Assembly: GCA_020633235.1 (NCBI GenBank)
Contig: JACKEA010000008.1
Span: 124,001 to 188,000, forward strand
Length of the DNA: 64,000 bases
Reading direction: 5' to 3'
DNA from: Polyangiaceae bacterium
Lineage (GTDB): Bacteria; Myxococcota_A; Polyangia; Polyangiales; Polyangiaceae
The position numbers and the translations under genes were made by a program. How positions within the stretch are numbered: position 1 is the stretch's first letter; every line of letters starts with the position of its first letter. Below the pieces are notes generated by a model that was given only the letters and a program-made list of their open reading frames with translations, was not told the DNA's origin and did not search any database. Below are positions 26,398-35,244 of this stretch, in pieces.

Positions 26398-29064
26398 GTG
26401 AAGGAGCTCGAGCGCAGCCTCGGAGCGGTCAGCGTCATCGCCATCAGCATGAGCTCCATGCTGGGCAGCGGCATCTTCGTGCTCCCGGGCCTGGCGGCGG
26501 CCAAGACAGGGCCCAGCGTGTGGCTCGCTTACGTGCTGGCGGGGCTGTGCGTGTTTCCCGCGGCGGCGTGCAAGGCGGAGCTGGCCACGGCGATGCCCAC
26601 CTCCGGCGGCACCTACGTGTACATCGATCGCATCTTCGGGCCGCTGGCGGGAACCGTGGCGGGCATGGCGCTGTGGCTCAGCATGCTCATGAAGAGCGCG
26701 TTCGCGCTGGTGGGTTTCGGCACCTATCTCATCGCCCTGAGTGACTTGCCGGTGAAGCCCACGGCGTCGGTGCTGCTGGTCGCCATCATGGCGCTCAACG
26801 TGCTGGGCGTGCAGAAGGTGGGCAAGGCGCAGACCGCGGTCGTGTTCGTGGCGGTGGTGGTGCTCATCGGGCTCATCGGCTTTGGGGTGGGGGACATAGA
26901 GCGTGAGAACCTGCGCGGTGGTCTGGTGCACGGCCCCGGCGGCTTGCTCGCCGCCACGGGCTTCGTGTTCGTCGCCTACAACGGCGTCACCAAGGTCGCG
27001 GCCATCGCGGAAGAGGTGAAGAACCCGGAGCGGAACATCCCCCTGGGTATGCTCGGGTCGCTGTTCTTCGTCGTGATCCTGTACGCGGCGTTGGCGCTCA
27101 CGTTGGTGGGCGTGGTGCCCCACGAACAGCTGGGCACGGATCTGCATCCCATCTACACCCTCGCCAGCCGCGTTGGTGGGCGCTGGGTCGCTGCCGGTGC
27201 CGCGGTGCTGGGCGTCATCACCATGACCAGCATGGCGAACTCGGGTCTCTTGGCGGCCTCGCGCTTCCCCTTCGCCATGGCGCGGGACCGGCTCTTGCCG
27301 GACGTGCTGAAGGACGTGCACCGCAGGTTCCTCACGCCGGTGCCCGCCATCTTGCTCACCGGCATCACGATGATGGTCGCCCTCTGGCTGCTGGACGTGG
27401 AGCGACTGGCCAAGATGGCGAGCGGTCTCGTCATCATGCTGTTCATCACCGTGAATCTCTCGGTGGTGGTGTTCCGCGAGAGCGGGGTGCACTGGTACCA
27501 GCCGAAGTACCGCTCCCCGCTGTACCCGTGGCTGCAGGCCTTCGGAGTGCTCGCTGGCCTGGCGCTGCTCGTGTCCCTCGGGCCGCTGGTGCTGTTCGGT
27601 GCGTCCTTGGTCGTGATCCCCGGGCTCGGCTTGTTCCTGTTCTACGGACGCCGGCGCACGGTCCGGGTCGGCGTGGTGGGGCAGCGCGCGCGCCGCGCGG
27701 AGCTGCTCCAGGGTGGCCCCAGCTCGGTGCGGCCGGAGTTCAGCGTGGAGGGCAACGCGCCGGTGGTGGTGGCGCTGTTCGGCAAGGAACACTCGCCGGA
27801 AATGGTGGTGGAGCTCGGCGCCGCGCTGGCAGATCGGGAGAAGCTCCAAGTGCTGCACCTGACGGAAGTGCCTGAGCAGACGCTCTTGGACGCCGCGCTG
27901 GAAGAAGACGTCGCCGTGCGCTCGCTCCGCCGCCGGGTGATGGCGCTGGGAGAGGACCGCGCTGCGGACATCGAGTTCCACGCCGTGCTCTCTCGCGATC
28001 TGGGCCAGACCGTGCTCAGCGCCACGGCCAAGGTCAGCTGCCACTGGGTGGTGATGGAATGGCGGGGCCGCGAGCGCGACACGCTCCTGCCCTACAATCC
28101 CATTGGTTGGCTGATCAACAACCTGGACGCCAACCTGGCGTTCTACAAGGACGCGGGCGTGCGCCACGTGCGCGAGATCCTGGTGTACGCGGAGCCGGGG
28201 CCGCACGACGCGCTGGTGGTGGAAACGGCCAATCACCTCGCGCGGCTGTGGCGCGCGAACGTGACCATGGCGCGCTTCGTGGCGGACGACGCGCCGCAGA
28301 CGTCGCTCCAGGCCGAGCGCGACTACGTGGGCCAGTTGTGCCATTTGTGCACGGCACCTACCAGCGAGCTCATCGTGCGCGGCAAGAACAAGATCCAAGC
28401 GCTCTCTGCGCTCACGGCCGCCTACGACCTCTTGGTGATGAGCGCGCCGGACGTGACGCTCTTGCGGCAGATTCGGGGTACGGACCAGGACCGCATCAAG
28501 GCGCGCGCCGGTTGCTCCGTGCTCACGGTGCGCACTCCCCGCGGCCGGACCCACGAAGCCTTCGCCAAGCTCAAGGCCGAAGCGCCGGTGGAGCAGTGTC
28601 GACTGCCGGAGTACGTGGCCCCCAACGCGCTCTCGGCGCGCGTACAGGTGCCCAACAAGGACGCGCTGTTCAGCTACTTCGCCAAGATGTTCGCTCCCGT
28701 GCTGGGCAACGTGTCGATGCAAGACATCGACGCCGCCTTGTGGGAGCGGGAGCGCACGCAGAACACCTCCGTGGGGCACGGCGTGGCGCTGCCCCACGCC
28801 ACCATCAACGACGCCAAGCGCGCCTATGTGGGCGTGTTCACCACGGACAAGCCCGTGGATTACCTGGGGCCGGACGACCAGCCCGTGGATGTGTTCTTCG
28901 TGACCATCTGCCCGCCCAGCGAGCGGCAGACTCACTTGCAGCTGCTCTCACGCATCGCGGCGTTGTCGCTCAAGACGAATCTCCTCGAACGCCTGCGCGA
29001 GGCAGAAGACCCCGAAGCCATGCGTCGCGCCATCGAAGAGTGCAGCACGCAGATCGAAGCTTGA
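26398..29064 (+). CDS. APC-type permease fused to Usp domains and a PTS EIIA (fructose/Ntr type) domain
   Basis: An 888-residue protein beginning at GTG. Residues ~1-420 form an APC-superfamily permease with about 12 membrane helices (SMLGSGIFVLPG, TSGGTYVYIDRIFGPLAG). Residues ~450-555 and ~590-715 read as two UspA-like domains (PVVVALFGKEHSPEMVVELG; VREILVYAEPGPHDALVVE). Residues ~735-885 are a PTS EIIA type-2 domain with the active-site His800 in SVGHGVALPHA and the conserved VDVFFVTICPP strand. EIIA-2 domains are phosphorylated by HPr or NPr, so transport may be gated by PTS phosphorylation state; that is inference. The substrate (amino acid, polyamine or other) is unknown. It directly follows the GH13 gene, linking it to carbohydrate status. 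Confidence 0.82.
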   Translation: MKELERSLGAVSVIAISMSSMLGSGIFVLPGLAAAKTGPSVWLAYVLAGLCVFPAAACKAELATAMPTSGGTYVYIDRIFGPLAGTVAGMALWLSMLMKSAFALVGFGTYLIALSDLPVKPTASVLLVAIMALNVLGVQKVGKAQTAVVFVAVVVLIGLIGFGVGDIERENLRGGLVHGPGGLLAATGFVFVAYNGVTKVAAIAEEVKNPERNIPLGMLGSLFFVVILYAALALTLVGVVPHEQLGTDLHPIYTLASRVGGRWVAAGAAVLGVITMTSMANSGLLAASRFPFAMARDRLLPDVLKDVHRRFLTPVPAILLTGITMMVALWLLDVERLAKMASGLVIMLFITVNLSVVVFRESGVHWYQPKYRSPLYPWLQAFGVLAGLALLVSLGPLVLFGASLVVIPGLGLFLFYGRRRTVRVGVVGQRARRAELLQGGPSSVRPEFSVEGNAPVVVALFGKEHSPEMVVELGAALADREKLQVLHLTEVPEQTLLDAALEEDVAVRSLRRRVMALGEDRAADIEFHAVLSRDLGQTVLSATAKVSCHWVVMEWRGRERDTLLPYNPIGWLINNLDANLAFYKDAGVRHVREILVYAEPGPHDALVVETANHLARLWRANVTMARFVADDAPQTSLQAERDYVGQLCHLCTAPTSELIVRGKNKIQALSALTAAYDLLVMSAPDVTLLRQIRGTDQDRIKARAGCSVLTVRTPRGRTHEAFAKLKAEAPVEQCRLPEYVAPNALSARVQVPNKDALFSYFAKMFAPVLGNVSMQDIDAALWERERTQNTSVGHGVALPHATINDAKRAYVGVFTTDKPVDYLGPDDQPVDVFFVTICPPSERQTHLQLLSRIAALSLKTNLLERLREAEDPEAMRRAIEECSTQIEA

Positions 29065-29135
29065 GGTAACACTCGCGGGCTGAGGTGGCGTGTGAAGGGA
29101 ACACGTCAGCGGCAGATCTCCCGACAAAACCGGCG

Positions 29136-29158
29136 CAAGCACCTTGGCACGGTGCTTG
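29136..29158 (+). other. Dyad in the leader of a lipoprotein gene
   Basis: CAAGCACC and GGTGCTTG form a perfect 8-bp dyad with a 7-base spacer. The same stretch contains TTGGCACGGTGCTTGGA, a near match to a sigma54 promoter with G for C in the -12 element. It lies about 30 bp before the ATG at 29189. An operator, leader hairpin or weak sigma54 promoter are all possible. Confidence 0.35.
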
Positions 29159-29188
29159 GACTGGAGCTGGGTCAGGAGGTTACCAAGA

Positions 29189-29974
29189 ATGAAACGGATT
29201 CTCTCGACGAGCGGCTCTGCGCTTTTGTGCATCGCCGCACTCATGGCGGGCTGCAGTGGCGCTGACGACACGGCGAGCCCGCGCAGTCCCTCGTCCGGCA
29301 CCGGAGGTAGCAGCGGAAGTGGTGCGGAGTACGGCAGCGGCGGGGCTGCAGGCTTCGATTCGAGCGGGGGCGACACCGGAAGCGGTGGCACCACGTCCAG
29401 CTCGCCCTGTCAGAAGAAGAGCGACTGCAAGCTGCCCGAGTGCGCCAAGAAGACGTTCTGCAAGAACCTTCTGAGCGACGGCGGGATCGGCGGCAGCGCC
29501 GGAGAAGGCGGCGCGGCGGGGTCGGGCTCGAGCGCCGGCACCGGTGGCTTGCCCAATCCGGGCATCGACGGCGGGCCGATCGCCATCGACAGCGGCATTG
29601 GATTGGTCAACGTCAACGCCTCGATCTCCACGGCCAAGACGGACAGCTGCGTCAACGGGCTGGACATCTCCCAGACGACCCTCACCGTCGACGTCGACAA
29701 CAAGAAGCCCAGCGCGCAAACGTTGATCTTGTCGGGCGAAGTGAAGCTCGAAAGTGGTAGCTCGAGCCAGACTTGGCCGATGTTTCTGACGCAGACCCAA
29801 ATCACGGTCAAGGCCAACTGGTCGAAGTCCGTGTTGCTGGAGACCACTGGCCTGCCGACGCCCGACTCCTGCAGCTACTGCGATCAGGACGCGACGGTCT
29901 CCCTGACCTACGAGCGTGAGGACAAGACGAAGAAGACCGTGAGCTTCGGACCCTACAAGATCAAGTGCAACTGA
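29189..29974 (+). CDS. Gly/Ser-rich lipoprotein, unknown function
   Basis: A 261-residue lipoprotein. The ATG at 29189 has an AGGAGG ribosome site 9 bases upstream, and the signal ends in the lipobox MAGC. Residues ~25-75 and 105-140 are Gly/Ser/Ala linker, separated by a small Cys cluster (CQKKSDCKLPECAKKTFC). The last 120 residues resemble a beta-sandwich (SQTTLTVDVDNKKPSAQTL, VSLTYEREDKTKKTVSFG) with a final Cys set. No family was recognised. A strong terminator follows, so it forms a single transcription unit. Confidence 0.75.
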   Translation: MKRILSTSGSALLCIAALMAGCSGADDTASPRSPSSGTGGSSGSGAEYGSGGAAGFDSSGGDTGSGGTTSSSPCQKKSDCKLPECAKKTFCKNLLSDGGIGGSAGEGGAAGSGSSAGTGGLPNPGIDGGPIAIDSGIGLVNVNASISTAKTDSCVNGLDISQTTLTVDVDNKKPSAQTLILSGEVKLESGSSSQTWPMFLTQTQITVKANWSKSVLLETTGLPTPDSCSYCDQDATVSLTYEREDKTKKTVSFGPYKIKCN

Positions 29975-29995
29975 TCTGATCTCGAGCACAGAAGG

Positions 29996-30031
29996 CGCGC
30001 AGCGGTGAAGGTCGCTGCGCGTTTTCTTTTT
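29996..30031 (+). terminator. Rho-independent terminator
   Basis: A 9-bp stem (CGCGCAGCG/CGCTGCGCG) with an 8-base loop is followed by TTTTCTTTTT, 22 bases after the lipoprotein stop. This is the best-formed intrinsic terminator in the window. Confidence 0.85.
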
Positions 30032-30144
30032 GTGGAGGTAACACGACGCGCTCCGATGGAGACGTCCTGGTAACAGCTGTCAGGCAAACCACCGCAGAAA
30101 CGAGCGCCTAGCGCGCGGCACGGTAGCTGCAATTCGTAGCGCTC

Positions 30145-31053
30145 ATGAAGACTCGCACTCGCATGGGCTGGATGACTCTGGGCATGTCGCTGTCACTCGC
30201 GAGCTGCGCCGCCGGTACGTCGTACGACGGCGAAAGCGGCGCCGCAGGCGCAGGCTCGAGCAGCATCGAGGGCGCCGGCAACTACCCCGGCGGTAGTCTC
30301 CCCGGCGCCAGCTGCAGCCAGGTGAAGGTCACCACGTCCGGCGCGGACCTCAACGTCCGTCCGACGCCCGATACCAGTGGCGCCCCCGTCGGCTCGCTCG
30401 CGAATGGCACTGTGGTGGACGTGCTCTCCGAAACCGACGGCGAGGCCGTCAACGGCATGAGCAAGTGGTACGAGATCCAGTCAGGAACGCTCGAGGGATA
30501 CGTCTCGGCGGCCTACGCGGTCTGCGCACCCACGGTGACCGAAGACGTCCAGTTCTACCTGCCCTTCAAGTGCGGCTTCACCACCACGATCAGCCAAGGT
30601 AACGGCGGTACGACCAGCCACGGGGTCGGCAAGAAGACCGAGTTCGCCTTCGATTTTCGCGCCCCGGCGGACACGCCGATCATGGCCATGGCCGACGGCG
30701 TCGTCGCGCACGTCTTCGACGAAACGGTTCCGGGTGACCCCTGTTACTTGGGGGGCGGCGCGGAGTGCTACGCCTACGCCAACCTGGTCGTTCTTCGCCA
30801 CGCCGACGGTACGACGACCTTGTACAAGCACCTCAACGGGGTGCGCGTTGCGGTGGGCGATTCGGTCGTTCGTGGGGAACGCATCGGCCGGTCGGGCACG
30901 ACGGGGCAGTCGACCGGGCCGCACTTGCACCTGATGCGTCAGGAGGACTGCGGCCAAGCCAACTGCCAGTCGATCCCGATGAAGTTCGAAGACGTTCCCG
31001 GCTCCGGTGTGCCTGCCGACGAGCAGGAAGTGACGAGCGGCAACTGCAAATAG
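30145..31053 (+). CDS. M23 (LytM-type) metallopeptidase lipoprotein with SH3b domain
   Basis: A 302-residue lipoprotein (lipobox LASC). After a Gly/Ser linker, residues ~60-130 are an SH3b-like domain (SGADLNVRPTPDTSGAPVGSL, read in parts; typical cell-wall-binding fold). Residues ~135-285 are an M23 peptidase domain: SHGVGKKTEFAFDF supplies the first zinc His and Asp, and GPHLHL supplies the HxH pair. Such enzymes cleave peptidoglycan cross-bridges or act as scaffolds; all metal ligands seem present, so activity is plausible. The spacing between the first His and Asp is longer than in classical LytM. It is the first of a closely spaced set of four same-strand genes. Confidence 0.82.
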   Translation: MKTRTRMGWMTLGMSLSLASCAAGTSYDGESGAAGAGSSSIEGAGNYPGGSLPGASCSQVKVTTSGADLNVRPTPDTSGAPVGSLANGTVVDVLSETDGEAVNGMSKWYEIQSGTLEGYVSAAYAVCAPTVTEDVQFYLPFKCGFTTTISQGNGGTTSHGVGKKTEFAFDFRAPADTPIMAMADGVVAHVFDETVPGDPCYLGGGAECYAYANLVVLRHADGTTTLYKHLNGVRVAVGDSVVRGERIGRSGTTGQSTGPHLHLMRQEDCGQANCQSIPMKFEDVPGSGVPADEQEVTSGNCK

Positions 31054-31073
31054 AGCCTCGAAAGGTGTCCAAA

Positions 31074-31670
31074 ATGTCCGTCCAGAAGTCTCAGAGCCAA
31101 GTGGTGGGTGCGGTACTCGTCGCGGCCGGTTCGTTGCTGCTGCTCATCGCGCTGCCGACGACCGCGTTCTCCGGGTATCACGTGTTCCTCGATCCGAGGG
31201 GAGCGATCTCTGCCCGGGAAGCCGCACCTTTCTTTGCGCTCGGCGCGGTGACCATTCTGCTGGCCGCACTCCCTCTGGCGCTCGGCGCCATCCTGATGAG
31301 AGCGCCGGCGCCGCCCGCAGTGTCGTTCGGCGCGGAAACGGCGATTGGTCCCAGAGCGCCCACGCTCCCGACGATCCGTCCGCAGGCGGGCTACCCCACC
31401 CACTATCTCCTCGCGGTCGTGACCGCCCTGCTGCTGCTGAGCGCGCTCGTGTTGGCAGGGACGGCCGCGTATCACGCAAAGCAAAGCAGCCACCACAGGG
31501 CCTACGCATACTCGGGCTGGCACGTCGACTACCGCCGCTTGGCGAGGGCCAACACGGAGCGCACCAACGGTTTGATGCTGCTCGGCGCTGGCGGCATGTT
31601 CTTCCTCTGCGCACTGGGGTCCGGCGGCGCCACCTGGGCATCCGCGCGTCGCCGTCGTCGGGTCGGCTGA
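31074..31670 (+). CDS. Four-helix membrane protein, unknown function
   Basis: A 198-residue protein (ATG 31074). Four hydrophobic segments are visible at about residues 10-30, 48-72, 108-130 and 170-188, with a short basic C-terminus (ARRRRRVG). It lies 20 bp after the M23 gene, and its TGA overlaps the ATG of the next gene (TGATG), so it belongs to the same operon. No family was recognised. Confidence 0.65.
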   Translation: MSVQKSQSQVVGAVLVAAGSLLLLIALPTTAFSGYHVFLDPRGAISAREAAPFFALGAVTILLAALPLALGAILMRAPAPPAVSFGAETAIGPRAPTLPTIRPQAGYPTHYLLAVVTALLLLSALVLAGTAAYHAKQSSHHRAYAYSGWHVDYRRLARANTERTNGLMLLGAGGMFFLCALGSGGATWASARRRRRVG

Positions 31671-32707
31671 TGGCCAAGCGCACGATGGCCGCGCTCTTGG
31701 GACTCGCGATCGCTGCCTGCGCCGAGGCGCCCCCAGACTCGATCCCGAGAGCTTCCACAAGTGCCGAGCTCTACCCGGTGCTGCAGCCGTATCAGGACGA
31801 GCTGGTCCTGTACGACCTGGTCGACGAGGATCGCGTTGGAGGTCCGCGTCCAATCCCGCTGGCGATACGGCGACCGCTGGGACTGAAGGGTCCGTTGCCG
31901 GTGGTGATCTGGTCTCACGGCGGCGCGCACGGCAGCACCTCGCCCCAGAACAGCATGGAGGAGTGGAGTCGGTTCGCGGCGCGCGAAGGCTACGTGTCGG
32001 TCAGCATCGCTCACGTACCCCGGAGCGACGAACAGCGCGCAGAGCTGTGCTCAGAGCTCGCCATTCCCGACTGCGAGCTGTTCAAGTACCTGAACTGGGA
32101 TCGTCCGCGCGACATCGAGCTGGTGCTCGACGCGCTGGAATCCCCGGAGCCAGGCTCGCCCTTCGCCAAGGGACGGATCGACTTGCAGCGCATCGCCCTC
32201 GGAGGGCACTCCGCAGGGGCAGGCGCGACGATGATGGTCGCCGGCGCCATGCGCACCTATGGCGGCGTGCCCACCTGGATGGAGGACCCCCGACCGCGTG
32301 CCTTCCTGACGTTCTCGCCGCAAGGTCCGGGATCCGAGGGCTTCGTGGAGAGCTCCTGGGACGGCGTGCTTCGACCCAACCTGCTGGCTACGGGGCTGGG
32401 TGACGAGAACGACGGCAACACGCCGGAGTCGCGCGCGCTGCCCCATGATCTGATGCCCCCCGGTGACAAGTTCCGCGTCTTTCTCGCTGATCTCGGCGCC
32501 GTGCACGGCGTGTTCGATCACAAGCCCGAAGCCTGTGCCCACGACTATCCCCTCGATCACTGCAAGCAGCTCGTGGGTTGGCTCGAAAGCGCCACGCTGG
32601 CGTTTCTGGACGCGTACTTGCGCGACGACGCCAATGCCCAGCGCTGGCTGGCTTCCGACAACCTGCCCAAGGCCTCCGTCGGTGTGGCGCAATGGAGTCA
32701 TCGTTGA
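31670..32707 (+). CDS. Alpha/beta-hydrolase lipoprotein (PAF-acetylhydrolase/dienelactone-hydrolase-like), copy 1
   Basis: A 345-residue lipoprotein (lipobox IAAC). The fold shows LPVVIWSHGG (oxyanion region), the nucleophile elbow GGHSAG, LTFSPQGPGS and a late His in GAVHGVFDHKP. Such proteins are esterases or lipases; the closest pattern is the PAF-AH/chlorophyllase-like group. The substrate is unknown. It overlaps both neighbours and is followed by a diverged tandem paralogue with the same WSHGG and SPQGPG phrases. Confidence 0.75.
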   Translation: MAKRTMAALLGLAIAACAEAPPDSIPRASTSAELYPVLQPYQDELVLYDLVDEDRVGGPRPIPLAIRRPLGLKGPLPVVIWSHGGAHGSTSPQNSMEEWSRFAAREGYVSVSIAHVPRSDEQRAELCSELAIPDCELFKYLNWDRPRDIELVLDALESPEPGSPFAKGRIDLQRIALGGHSAGAGATMMVAGAMRTYGGVPTWMEDPRPRAFLTFSPQGPGSEGFVESSWDGVLRPNLLATGLGDENDGNTPESRALPHDLMPPGDKFRVFLADLGAVHGVFDHKPEACAHDYPLDHCKQLVGWLESATLAFLDAYLRDDANAQRWLASDNLPKASVGVAQWSHR

Positions 32708-33777
32708 AGCGCGCGTTCTTGCTCGGGGTAGCGCTCGCGGCATGCAGCGGCAGCGAAGGAGCGGTGGTCACCCCACAGCAATCCTGTGACGCGACGGATT
32801 GGTCTGCTTGCCGGTACGTGGGTGAGCACCATCCCGTCATCGAGCTGTCCGGCGGAAGCGTGGAGAACCCCGCGCTGAAGCGCTCGATCCCCGCGCTCTT
32901 GCGCTTGCCCGCGGACTCCGCGGGCCCTCTCCCGGTGGTGATCTGGTCCCACGGCGGGGGCTTCGACGACGCCGGTCAGAAACTGGGCGCGCGCTGGGGA
33001 CAGACCATCGCTGCTGCGGGCTACCTCGTGATCCACGTGGCCCACATCGTGCCGAGCGCGACACAGATCGCGACGCTGTGTGCCGAGCTCGACATCCCCC
33101 CGAGCGAATGCAGCGGCGAGTGGTCGTTGCCACAGGTCGTCCGTGCGCGGGACGTGAGCGCCGTGCTCGATTCGCTTCCGAAGATCGGCGAGTGGCTCAG
33201 CCAGAAGGGCGGTGCCAGCTTGGACACCTCGCGCGTGGCCATCGCCGGCTGGTCCGCGGGGTCGCAGCCGGGACTGCTGCTTGCCGGAGCGCGCATCGAG
33301 CTGACGCCGTCCCTCGGGTTCAGCTCGCTTGACCTACGGCCCTCTGCTTCGGTCGCCCTCTCGCCGCAGGGGCCTGGCTTTTCCGGCTTCTTCGCCGACG
33401 CCGCCGGTTCCTCCTGGGACGAGATCCAGCGTCCGACGCTGGTGCTCACAGGTGACAATGACATCAAGCCCCAGAACCCGGACCTGCTCGGTAGCATCCG
33501 CCGACAAGCTTGGGAGAATTTGCCGGGTGCAGACGGACGCCAGCGCTTGCTCTACTCCCATATCCCCGCCGGCGTCGGCGAGCACGGCAGCTACAACCTG
33601 GGCGACGCCCAGAGCAGCGACGAGCGCCTGAGCCGTTTGAGTGAAGCGCTCAGCTCCACCGTGCGGGCGTTCCTGGATGCCGAGCTGAAGCATTCGTCCG
33701 AAGCGCGCGACTACGTGGGCTCCGAGCGGCCACGCTCCCTCGCCGGGACTGAGCGCAGCGATTGGCTCGCAAAGTAG
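32692..33777 (+). CDS. Alpha/beta-hydrolase lipoprotein, tandem copy 2
   Basis: A 361-residue lipoprotein (ATG 32692, overlapping the previous gene by 16 bp; an in-frame TTG at 32704 is an alternative). The lipobox is LAAC. The motifs parallel the upstream gene: LPVVIWSHGGG, nucleophile elbow AGWSAG, VALSPQGPGFSG, LVLTGDND and a late His in GVGEHGSYN. The pair arose by tandem duplication and has diverged, especially in the N-terminal third. A dispersed repeat follows the stop. Confidence 0.75.
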   Translation: MESSLKRAFLLGVALAACSGSEGAVVTPQQSCDATDWSACRYVGEHHPVIELSGGSVENPALKRSIPALLRLPADSAGPLPVVIWSHGGGFDDAGQKLGARWGQTIAAAGYLVIHVAHIVPSATQIATLCAELDIPPSECSGEWSLPQVVRARDVSAVLDSLPKIGEWLSQKGGASLDTSRVAIAGWSAGSQPGLLLAGARIELTPSLGFSSLDLRPSASVALSPQGPGFSGFFADAAGSSWDEIQRPTLVLTGDNDIKPQNPDLLGSIRRQAWENLPGADGRQRLLYSHIPAGVGEHGSYNLGDAQSSDERLSRLSEALSSTVRAFLDAELKHSSEARDYVGSERPRSLAGTERSDWLAK

Positions 33778-33794
33778 CGAGCAAATCCAGACTT

Positions 33795-33815
33795 CTTGTC
33801 GGTCCGCCGCGGAAC
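33795..33815 (+). repeat. Dispersed intergenic repeat, copy 6
   Basis: It has the exact 16-bp core, preceded by CTTG, and lies 17 bp after the hydrolase stop and 39 bp before the start of the permease gene. Confidence 0.75.
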
Positions 33816-33854
33816 AGGGTGAGCACGACGCTCTTGGAGTCTTAGAGTCTCCCC

Positions 33855-35132
33855 ATGAGCGACGACAAGATCGGACTCTGGTCCGTCGTGGCCATCGGCG
33901 TGGGCGGCATGGTGGGCGGCGGGATCTTCGCCGTGCTCGGCCTCGCGGTGCAGCTCGCTCACGGCGGTACACCCATCGCCTTTCTCGTCGCAGGTATGGT
34001 CGCGTTGGTGACGGCGCACTCCTACGCGCGACTCTCCGTCCGCTATCAGAGTCAGGGCGGTACCGTGGTGTTCGTCGATCGCGCCTTTGGTCGGGATCTG
34101 CTCACGGGCAGCCTGAACACGCTGCTTTGGGTGAGCTACGTCGTGATGCTGGCGCTGTATGCCTTCGCCTTTGGCAGCTACGGCGCGACGTTCTTTCCCG
34201 GCTCCGGCATCATTACCCGCCATCTGATCATCAGCGCCGGCATCTTGATCCCCACGGCGCTCAACATGTTGGCCGCGTCCATCATCGGCAAGGCGGAAAC
34301 GTGGGTGGTGGCCATCAAGGTCACCATCTTGGTGGGCTTCGTGGCGGTGGGCCTGACGGGTGTGGATCCATCGAACCTGGCGCCTTCGGAGTGGGCGGCG
34401 CCGGTGCCGCTGGTGGCCGGCGGCATGATCATCTTCCTGGCCTACGAGGGCTTCGAGCTGATCGCGAACGCCGCCGAAGACGTGAAGGACCCCAAGAAGA
34501 CGCTGCCGCGAGCGTTCTACGTCACCGTCGGCTTCGTCATCGTGCTCTACATGTTGGTCGCCGGCGTGGCGGTGGGCTCGCTGTCCGTCGACAAGATCGT
34601 AGAAGCGAAAGACTACGCGCTGGCGGAGGCCGCCAAGCCGGTGCTCGGCCAAGCGGGCTTCTCCATCATCAGTGCCGCCGCAGTGCTCAGCACGTTCTCG
34701 GCCATCAACGCCACCCTCTACGGTTCTGCGCGCCTCAGCTACACCATCGCCAAGGAAGGCGAGCTTCCCGAGATCCTGGAGAAGAACATCTGGAACAAGC
34801 CGCTCGAGGGTTTGCTCATCACCTCCGCGCTCTCGCTGTTGCTCGCCAACCTGGCGGATCTTTCGAGCATCTCCATGATGGGCAGCGCGGGGTTCTTGCT
34901 GATCTTCGCGGCGGTCAACGCCGCAGCCGTGCGGCTGTCGTCGGAGATCGGCGGGCACCGCTGGATTTCCATCCTAGGGGTGGTGCTGTGCGCTGCGGCT
35001 TTCGGCGCTCTGGTGTGGCAGACGATCCGCGAGCATCCGAGCCACCTGGCGGTGCTCGGAGGCATGCTGGTGCTCGCGTTCGGCGTGGAGCTCGGCTACC
35101 GCGAGCTGCGCGATCGCAAGTTGTCCCTGTGA
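33855..35132 (+). CDS. APC-superfamily amino-acid permease
   Basis: A 425-residue integral membrane protein with about 12 hydrophobic segments. The N-terminal MVGGGIFAVLGLAVQLAHGG is the helix-1 Gly-rich motif, and FLAYEGFELIANAAEDVKDP is the conserved helix-6/loop motif of APC transporters. Unlike the permease at 26398 it has no extra cytoplasmic domains and stops soon after helix 12. It probably imports amino acids or related amines by cation symport or exchange; the substrate is unknown. Confidence 0.85.
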   Translation: MSDDKIGLWSVVAIGVGGMVGGGIFAVLGLAVQLAHGGTPIAFLVAGMVALVTAHSYARLSVRYQSQGGTVVFVDRAFGRDLLTGSLNTLLWVSYVVMLALYAFAFGSYGATFFPGSGIITRHLIISAGILIPTALNMLAASIIGKAETWVVAIKVTILVGFVAVGLTGVDPSNLAPSEWAAPVPLVAGGMIIFLAYEGFELIANAAEDVKDPKKTLPRAFYVTVGFVIVLYMLVAGVAVGSLSVDKIVEAKDYALAEAAKPVLGQAGFSIISAAAVLSTFSAINATLYGSARLSYTIAKEGELPEILEKNIWNKPLEGLLITSALSLLLANLADLSSISMMGSAGFLLIFAAVNAAAVRLSSEIGGHRWISILGVVLCAAAFGALVWQTIREHPSHLAVLGGMLVLAFGVELGYRELRDRKLSL

Positions 35133-35136
35133 ACCG

Positions 35137-35168
35137 CGTCCGGACACCGTCCGGAGAGTGTCCAGACG
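35137..35168 (+). terminator. Possible terminator hairpin after the permease gene
   Basis: CGTCCGGACAC and GTGTCCAGACG pair over 11 positions with one mismatch and a 10-base loop, starting 5 bases after the permease stop. No T-tract follows, so it may act as an RNA 3'-end stabiliser instead. Confidence 0.4.
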
Positions 35169-35244
35169 TTCGCCGACGACAACAGGGAGTTGTCGGGAGT
35201 TTCTTGCGGCAAGTGGCTGGCGCGGATACTGCTTGGGGGTCGCT

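Noticed and set aside
30117..30130. GG-N10-GC (GGCACGGTAGCTGC) as a sigma54 promoter of the M23 gene
   Set aside because: The predicted start would fall about 3 bases before the ATG with no ribosome site and there are no upstream boxes; such matches are frequent by chance in this DNA.
35219..35232. GG-N10-GC (TGGCGCGGATACTGCT) before the L,D-transpeptidase-like gene
   Set aside because: The start would fall at the ATG itself, and there are no paired dyad boxes upstream; the evidence is too weak to list as a promoter.
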